Assembly: GCA_963848475.1 (NCBI GenBank)
Contig: CAWKDW010000020.1
Coordinates: 186,001 to 250,000 of the forward strand
From: Solirubrobacter sp963848475
GTDB taxonomy: Bacteria > Actinomycetota > Thermoleophilia > Solirubrobacterales > Solirubrobacteraceae
Direction: 5' to 3'
Length of the DNA stretch: 64,000 bases
A program made the translations under genes and the position numbers. Of this stretch, positions 58,754 to 64,000 are shown piece by piece. The notes below the pieces were generated by a model. It worked only from the letters and a program-made list of their open reading frames with translations. It ran no database searches and was not told the DNA's origin. Each line of letters opens with the position of its first letter. The first letter of the stretch is position 1.

Positions 58754-59275
58754 TTAGGCGCCGCAGAGATCGTCGATCTGCTTCGCGGACACCTGGATCT
58801 TGCGCAGCGCCTCCTCGTCGGTGAGCTGCTCGGTGGCGGTGGACATGTCCCCCGTCGCGGCGGTGATCTTGCCACGCCCGAAGTCGGCGGCGAACATCCG
58901 CAGCCCCCGCTCGAGTTGCCGCTGGGAGCTGACGAGCGGCTCCGGCGCATCGGCGAGCTTGATGAGTTTCGCGGAGTCGAGCAGGCTGTCCTGCGCTGTC
59001 CCCACCCGCTCGGCGAGTTCCTTCGGGTTCAGCGCCTGGGTGATCGCCTCGGTGGTGTGCCCGACGAGCTGCGAGACCGCCTGGACGGCCTGCTCGAGCA
59101 CCGCGCAGGCGGCGAGGTCGGCCGGAGACGTCAAGGCGGCGGTGGTCTGCGTCGGGGTCGCCGTCGTGGTTGCGGTGGAGGTGGCGGTGGCGGTGGGCGG
59201 CGTGGCCGCCTCGCCCCCGCAGCCGGCCACGAGCGCCGTCGCCGCGAGAACAGACAAGAGAGACAAGAGCCGCAT
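58754..59275 (-). CDS. Small lipoprotein of unknown function
   Basis: 173 residues, ATG 59275. Signal peptide MRLLSLLSVLAATALVAGCG with a lipobox, then a Thr/Ala/Pro-rich spacer (residues 24-50) that would hold it off the membrane. A helical domain follows (LEQAVQAVSQLVGHTTEAIT; SSQRQLERGLRMFAADFGRG) and ends in IDDLCGA. Two cysteines in the domain (ACAVL and DLCGA) may form a disulphide. No family recognised. Confidence 0.75.
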   Translation of the reverse strand: MRLLSLLSVLAATALVAGCGGEAATPPTATATSTATTTATPTQTTAALTSPADLAACAVLEQAVQAVSQLVGHTTEAITQALNPKELAERVGTAQDSLLDSAKLIKLADAPEPLVSSQRQLERGLRMFAADFGRGKITAATGDMSTATEQLTDEEALRKIQVSAKQIDDLCGA

Positions 59276-59310
59276 ACGTCGAGAAATCCTTGTGGTGAGC
59301 GGGGCCCAGG

Positions 59311-59336
59311 CCCGGGGGCGCTCGCGCGCCCCCGGG
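59311..59336 (-). terminator. Hairpin after the M28-like operon
   Basis: Perfect 11-bp arms CCCGGGGGCGC/GCGCCCCCGGG with a TCGC loop, 12 bases beyond the stop at 59349. Confidence 0.75.
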
Positions 59337-59348
59337 TTCCAGGCACCC

Positions 59349-62153
59349 TTATGGGTTCGTTGTCGACAGCGTGAACGTCACTGTCGCGACGTAACTGCCG
59401 GTTCGTAGCGCGTCGGTGGCGGCGATCGGCTGATGCACGCCGATCGACACCAGGTCATGTGACACCGGAGCGTTCCAGCTCGACTTCGAGAAGTCGATCG
59501 TGAACGGCTGCGGCATCGTGAACGCGCCGTTGGTCAGGTGGTTCGGACCCGACCAGCTGAGCATCGCGTCGCCCGCCGTGGAGATCACGTCGGCCGTCGT
59601 GGATGTGTCGTAGACCTTCGCCACACCCGGCGTGAATGCGCCGAACGAGGCGGGACCGCCGAGCGTCAGCCCGAGCGTCGCCGGGACGGTACCGCCGACC
59701 GGCGCGTCCTGGATCGGCGCACCCTGCACCGGCCCGTTGGACGTCGAGACGAACGATGCCAGCTCATCCGAGCTCAGCGTTCCGCAGGGGTCCGCGGCGG
59801 GACCGACGGTGGGAGGCTGGGGCTCGGAGGCCGGAGCGACCGCCGGGTAGTAGGTCGGGAAGAAGTTGATCGGCTCCAGTTGCCGGTATGCACCGACATT
59901 CGAAGTCGTCTTCGTCCCGTCCTTGGTCACCAGCAGCTTCACGTCATGCCAGCCGGCCTGCGCCGGGAACGTGTGCTGGATCTTGGCGTGGGTCGTCTGC
60001 ACGACCGGGCTGCCGTCGCCGAAGTCCCAGTAGTACCTGAGACCTTCCGTCGAGCCGTCCTCGGCCCGGCTGAAGCCGGCGTCGTAGGTCACCGTGCTCG
60101 TGGCCGTAGCCTTCTTCGGCGACTGCTCGAAGTAGGCGATCGGACGAGCCGGCTTGGCGACCTTTCCTCCGAGCGCGTCGGACGCGACGGCGTACGAGAA
60201 GTACGTCGCCACGAACTCGACACCACGCAGCAGGCCCTCGGACGGCTTGTCATAGCCGCCGGGCCCGTGCACCTTACCTCCGGCATAGAAGTTGAGGTTC
60301 GGGAAGTTGTCGCTCATCGTGTCCTGCCCGTACAGGAACGAGATCGACGGCTTGCTCGGGTAGCTCGCCGGATACGGGTTCTCAGCGCCACCCACGGCGG
60401 GGTTGGTGCTGGAGTCGTACACGCCGATGTTGCCGAGCGACGGGATGCCGCGGTTGCCGAAGGACACCTGGTCGGTGCGACCCGTGCGGTCGTCGTTGAC
60501 CGGGGTGTACTTGGCCTGGTCCTCCGGCAGATAGGACGGAATGGAGCCAGGGTTCGGGTTGTCCGGTGTTGAGCCGGTGTTCTTGAACATCAGCGGGTTC
60601 TCGACCGGGATCGAGTAGTTGTACTTCTCGCCTAGGTCGTGAATGGCCCCCGTGACCGCGCTCTCGACGTTCGTCCGGAACGCCGTGACGTTGGCCAGAT
60701 TCGCCTGCAGTCGGGCGAAGCCGGCCGTGCTGTAGATCGTGCCGGTGTTGGTCACCGGTGTCGCGTTGATGTTGTTGAACCAGGGACCGACGCCACCGTT
60801 GATCAGATCATTGAGGTAGTGATCGGTGCCCCAGTGCAGCGCCGGGTAGTTGATGCCGTTCTGATCGTTGTTCAGAACGCCGACGATCTGGCCCTGCGGG
60901 CCGTCGGAGATCAGGCCGCTGGTCGGCCCGTTGACGCTGGAGCCCGCGGCGTGCTCCTTCTGAACGGGTGCCGCGAGGGTGATGCCGGTGCCGAGGTCCT
61001 GCGCGGCCACGCCGCTCGCATGGTCCTGCGTGAGCGGATCGGCCAGGGTGACGCCGGTGCCGGTGGCGCCGGCGGTGCCGACGCTCTCGATCATGGCGAA
61101 CTCCTGCTTGGAGTCCCCGAACGGCTCGAGCCGGATCGGCTCGCCCGCATGCATGTTGGTCACGCTCGCGACCTTGATGTTGGTGTCGCCCGCGGCAGCC
61201 GCCGCGGAGAGCGTGGAGGCAGTGCGGACGGCGGTGCCGACCGACTGCACGATGTTGTCTTCGGTATCGGAGTTGTCGATCGCGACGGGCTGGCCGACGG
61301 CGAAGATTCCCGATGATTGTGATGCGTTGAGGGTGGAAACGGATGCTACATACAGCTTTGTACTGCCTGAGCTCACCGGCGCCTGAAGGTTCGTCGCTCC
61401 TCCACCTGTGGAGGAGTAGAACCCGGAGCCGATGAGCCCCTGTAACTCTGCGTCGTAGACGGCGCTCTTGATTGTACGTTTCGGATAGGTCCCGTTGGTC
61501 TCATGCCAACGGAGAACCGAGCCGATCTCCTCCAGGTTCATGAGCGCGCCCATGTTGGAGTCGTACGGAGAGCCCGTGCCCCAGTCGCCCGAGTACATCG
61601 AGCTGTAGGGGGTTGCGGAGGTGCCAGGGTTGGGGGCGGAGACGTTCTGGGAGTCGGGGTGGAAAGCGAGCATGACCTGCTGCCCTGGGCAGGCTGCTCC
61701 TGGGATCGTGAGCTCCTGGACGTTGATCTGCCAGGTGGACTGCGGGTAGATGTTGTCTCGCTTGGACATCCACTTGCCGAGGACGCCGTTGGGCTGCGCA
61801 GTGTCGGATGTGCCGAGGTCGGCCCACCACGAGTTGAATTCCTGCGTGCCGTTGTAGTTCATCGGCAGGTTGTTCTCGTCGCCAGGGGTGCCGAAGGAGC
61901 ACGACGTCGCCCCGGGCAGGCATCCATCCGAGCCGGCCCGCTTGTAGATGAAGTGCGTCGCGTCGTACCAGTCCTTGGCGTAGATCCAGCTCGCGTCGAC
62001 GACCGGGTGCGCCGGGTTCGACACCGGGGGAGCGTCAACCGCTGCTCCTCCGCTGGACGTGAGTGCCACTGGCACCGCCGCCGCCGCCAACACGGAGGCG
62101 AGGACGAGCCAGCGCGGACGCGCAGCCTTTCTCAAGGTCGAGAGCGCATTCAC
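59349..62153 (-). CDS. Secreted M28-like protein with PKD domain and C-terminal VPATL domain
   Basis: 934 residues from GTG 62153, overlapping the stop of the upstream paralogue (GTGA). Signal peptide (WLVLASVLAAAAVPVALTSS). The N-terminal half follows the M28 aminopeptidase layout: FHPDSQN, SPYDSNMG, and RTIKSAVYDAELQGLIGSGF. The His, Asp and catalytic Glu positions are kept, but the second Glu is Leu. An inserted region carries SVGTAGATGTGVTL. A PKD domain follows (RYYWDFGDGSPVVQTTHAK). The final 130 residues (GGTVPATLGLTLGGPASFGA) match the C-terminus of the gene at 1-2182. An extracellular peptidase or a peptidase-derived binding protein. Confidence 0.8.
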   Translation of the reverse strand: MNALSTLRKAARPRWLVLASVLAAAAVPVALTSSGGAAVDAPPVSNPAHPVVDASWIYAKDWYDATHFIYKRAGSDGCLPGATSCSFGTPGDENNLPMNYNGTQEFNSWWADLGTSDTAQPNGVLGKWMSKRDNIYPQSTWQINVQELTIPGAACPGQQVMLAFHPDSQNVSAPNPGTSATPYSSMYSGDWGTGSPYDSNMGALMNLEEIGSVLRWHETNGTYPKRTIKSAVYDAELQGLIGSGFYSSTGGGATNLQAPVSSGSTKLYVASVSTLNASQSSGIFAVGQPVAIDNSDTEDNIVQSVGTAVRTASTLSAAAAAGDTNIKVASVTNMHAGEPIRLEPFGDSKQEFAMIESVGTAGATGTGVTLADPLTQDHASGVAAQDLGTGITLAAPVQKEHAAGSSVNGPTSGLISDGPQGQIVGVLNNDQNGINYPALHWGTDHYLNDLINGGVGPWFNNINATPVTNTGTIYSTAGFARLQANLANVTAFRTNVESAVTGAIHDLGEKYNYSIPVENPLMFKNTGSTPDNPNPGSIPSYLPEDQAKYTPVNDDRTGRTDQVSFGNRGIPSLGNIGVYDSSTNPAVGGAENPYPASYPSKPSISFLYGQDTMSDNFPNLNFYAGGKVHGPGGYDKPSEGLLRGVEFVATYFSYAVASDALGGKVAKPARPIAYFEQSPKKATATSTVTYDAGFSRAEDGSTEGLRYYWDFGDGSPVVQTTHAKIQHTFPAQAGWHDVKLLVTKDGTKTTSNVGAYRQLEPINFFPTYYPAVAPASEPQPPTVGPAADPCGTLSSDELASFVSTSNGPVQGAPIQDAPVGGTVPATLGLTLGGPASFGAFTPGVAKVYDTSTTADVISTAGDAMLSWSGPNHLTNGAFTMPQPFTIDFSKSSWNAPVSHDLVSIGVHQPIAATDALRTGSYVATVTFTLSTTNP

Positions 62154-64000
62154 GGCTGCGCCCCCTCTGCGAGTCCGGGGCTGCCACCGGTGAGCCCCGC
62201 CTTGGCGGCAGTGATCAGCGCGGTGCGCTCCGCCGTGGAGAACGTGCCGCAGGCGGGCGTCGCGGGTGCCGAGCCCGACGGGCTGTTGACCGCGAGTGCC
62301 TGGCGGTACACACCCCAGGTGGAATCGTCGGAGCCCTTGGCCACGACGAGCTTCACGTCGGCCCACTGAGCGGCCGAGTAGGTATGGGACACGGTCTTGC
62401 CGGTCGCGTGCGTACCGTCGCCGAAGTCCCAGTAGTAGGTCAGCCCGTCCGTCGTGCCGTCGGAGCCGCGGGCGAAGCTCGCGTCGAAGCTGACGGTCTT
62501 GGTGTCGGTCGGGTTGACCGGGGTGGTCTCGAAGTACGCGACGTTGCCAGTCGGCGCGTCAACCGCACCGGCGTACTTCGAGTTGCTCACTAGCAGCGCG
62601 GTGTACGTCGCCGGCAGCTCGAGCGCACGGATGAGCTCCTCCGTGGGGGTGGACTCGTCTTCGACGCCGTGCGGCGCGCCCGAGGCCCACATATTCAGGT
62701 GCTCGACCGAGTCGCCGGTCATGCCGACGGGCTGGCCCTCGTTGACCCGGAAAGGCACGCCGCTCGCATGCGCGAACTTCAGCGGCGAGGTCAGGGTCAC
62801 GCCGGTGCCGGTCGCGCCGGCGGTGCCGACGGACTCGATCTGCCCGACTTCGAGGTTCAGGCCAGTGTCGACCATGAACGGCTGCCCGGCGACGAGGTTG
62901 GTGACCGCGGCCACCTTCACGTTCGTCGCACCGCTTTCGGACGCCGCGGTGGCCGTCGTCATGCCGGCGGTGAGGCTGCTCTCGTTGCCGATCTGCAGCG
63001 ACGTGCCACCGAGATGCTGGATGACGGGTGTCGACTTGATGGCGTCACTCGTCGAGGCCGGGTAGGGATTCTCGACGATGTTGGTGTCCTGGATGCCACC
63101 GACGCTGAAGCCCGGGATGCCCGCGCTCCAGAACGGTGCAGCCGGATCCTCGGTCGAGAGGATCTGCGCCTCGGGGGCCGTACCGGCGGGATGGACCGCG
63201 GAGTACGTGGCCTGATCTGATGCCGTGTAGGCCGGGACCGTGGGCGTCTGCGGTGTCTGGGGGCCGCCGTTGGCGGTCGACAGGCCACCGGGAGCGGAGC
63301 CGGTTCCGTTGTAACGGAGCGGGTTCTCCTGCTTGACGGCGCCGTTGTACTTCCCGCTCTGCTGTGCGAAGCCGGCGGTCACGGCGTCCTGCAGGTCGCT
63401 GTGGAAGCCGGCCGACGCCGTGCTGTTGGCCGCGATCGCACCGTTGTCGTCCGGGTACAGCGGATTCGGCGCGGTCGGGGTGTCCGTGATGAACGTGTGC
63501 CACGGACCCACGCCGCCACCGGCGACGTTGTTCCAGTAGTACTGCGTGCCGAAGTGGTACGCCGGGTAGCTGGCCCCGTTCGCGTTCATCACCGCGAACA
63601 TGGCGTACTGGCCCTGCGGGCCCTTCGGGATGAGGTTTTCCGCGTAGTACTTGGATCCCTCACGCATGTACGTCCCGTCCTTGGCCCGGCCCGCGTCCGC
63701 GTCGAGCAGCGCGACCTTGAAGGTCTTGGAGGGGTAGGTGTGGTTGGCGCTGTACCACTTCAGCAGCGCCTGGTATTCGGCCATCGTCAGCGCGACGCCC
63801 GAGGTGGAGTCGTACGCTCCGCCGTTGCTGAGGTTGCTCAGCGTGATGTGCCGGCGGGCCGCGTTGAACCCGCTGACCGCGCTGGTGGAGGACGTCGGGT
63901 TGTTGATCTCGCCGACGATCGTCGGGCTGACCGGCGTCAGGTCGCCGTGGCCGGCGATCAGGACGCGCACGCCCGGACAGGCGGCACCCGGGATCGTGAC
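62150..64000 (-). CDS. Secreted M28-like protein with PKD domain, 5' partial
   Basis: At least 606 residues; the N-terminus lies beyond 64000. It is a paralogue of the downstream gene: IAGHGDLTPVSP and GGAYDSTSGVALTMAEYQAL match the first metal-site blocks of M28. The catalytic Glu block reads KVALLDADAGRAKDGTYM, so the usual Glu pair is replaced. It shares SVGTAGATGTGVTL and a PKD domain (YYWDFGDGTHATGKTVSHTY) but stops without the C-terminal VPATL domain. The stop overlaps the next start, so both are co-translated. Confidence 0.78.
   Translation of the reverse strand, partial: VTIPGAACPGVRVLIAGHGDLTPVSPTIVGEINNPTSSTSAVSGFNAARRHITLSNLSNGGAYDSTSGVALTMAEYQALLKWYSANHTYPSKTFKVALLDADAGRAKDGTYMREGSKYYAENLIPKGPQGQYAMFAVMNANGASYPAYHFGTQYYWNNVAGGGVGPWHTFITDTPTAPNPLYPDDNGAIAANSTASAGFHSDLQDAVTAGFAQQSGKYNGAVKQENPLRYNGTGSAPGGLSTANGGPQTPQTPTVPAYTASDQATYSAVHPAGTAPEAQILSTEDPAAPFWSAGIPGFSVGGIQDTNIVENPYPASTSDAIKSTPVIQHLGGTSLQIGNESSLTAGMTTATAASESGATNVKVAAVTNLVAGQPFMVDTGLNLEVGQIESVGTAGATGTGVTLTSPLKFAHASGVPFRVNEGQPVGMTGDSVEHLNMWASGAPHGVEDESTPTEELIRALELPATYTALLVSNSKYAGAVDAPTGNVAYFETTPVNPTDTKTVSFDASFARGSDGTTDGLTYYWDFGDGTHATGKTVSHTYSAAQWADVKLVVAKGSDDSTWGVYRQALAVNSPSGSAPATPACGTFSTAERTALITAAKAGLTGGSPGLAEGAQP

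Overview
This window is high-GC actinobacterial-type DNA. The gene styles (LAL/LuxR regulators, CYTH-CHAD proteins, an MptA/FolE2-type GTP cyclohydrolase, many secreted Ig-like or 'VPATL' repeat proteins, and a c-di-AMP riboswitch in front of an M23 endopeptidase) suggest the Thermoleophilia/Solirubrobacterales (Solirubrobacter- or Conexibacter-like). That placement is an inference. Coding genes use GTG and TTG starts freely and 4-base stop/start overlaps are common. Many clearly functional families carry single-base frameshifts (M6 peptidase, DsbA-like, M23, response regulator, six-hairpin glycosidase, CYTH-CHAD, four genes of one sugar operon, RHS, EndoU). Their density fits uncorrected sequencing indels better than decay, so most are reported as interrupted genes rather than pseudogenes.

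Layout. 1-2.2 kb: 3' part of a secreted M6 metallopeptidase. 2.2-22 kb: chromosomal housekeeping and regulatory genes: DsbA-like protein, helicase, FMN-binding and HAD proteins, a repeat-tailed M23 endopeptidase under a ydaO-type c-di-AMP riboswitch, a GAF-GGDEF protein, FAH hydrolase, clpP, a response regulator, pgsA, a glycosidase, folE2, the principal sigma factor, a ParA-like ATPase coupled to a CYTH-CHAD protein, a conserved unknown and a large LAL regulator. 22.1-28.9 kb: a 57-residue unknown and three secreted proteins. 29-35.9 kb: a LacI-family regulator and a five-gene sugar operon (binding lipoprotein, two permeases, GH1 beta-glucosidase, ATPase), with two matching palindromic operators, one before the regulator and one before the binding protein. 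35.9-37.6 kb: a K+ channel/RCK protein. 37.65 kb: tRNA-Tyr.

37.8-57.9 kb is an accessory region starting just after tRNA-Tyr. It holds small cassette-like genes (NTF2-like, GNAT, VapBC, RNase H) with three copies of a related intergenic repeat. It also holds an RHS/YD-repeat polymorphic toxin with an apparent HYD1-type ADP-ribosyltransferase tip, its putative immunity gene, and a silent start-less EndoU toxin cassette with its own immunity gene. Further on are a zinc-ribbon/HTH protein, a hipBA pair under three GACA-N9-TGTC operators spaced exactly 27 bp apart, two insertion sequences and an eroded TacAT-like pair. No integrase or att repeats were found.

58-64 kb: an SGNH hydrolase lipoprotein, a small lipoprotein, and a coupled pair of secreted M28-like proteins with PKD domains. 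One of these ends in the same C-terminal domain as the M6 peptidase at the other end of the window.
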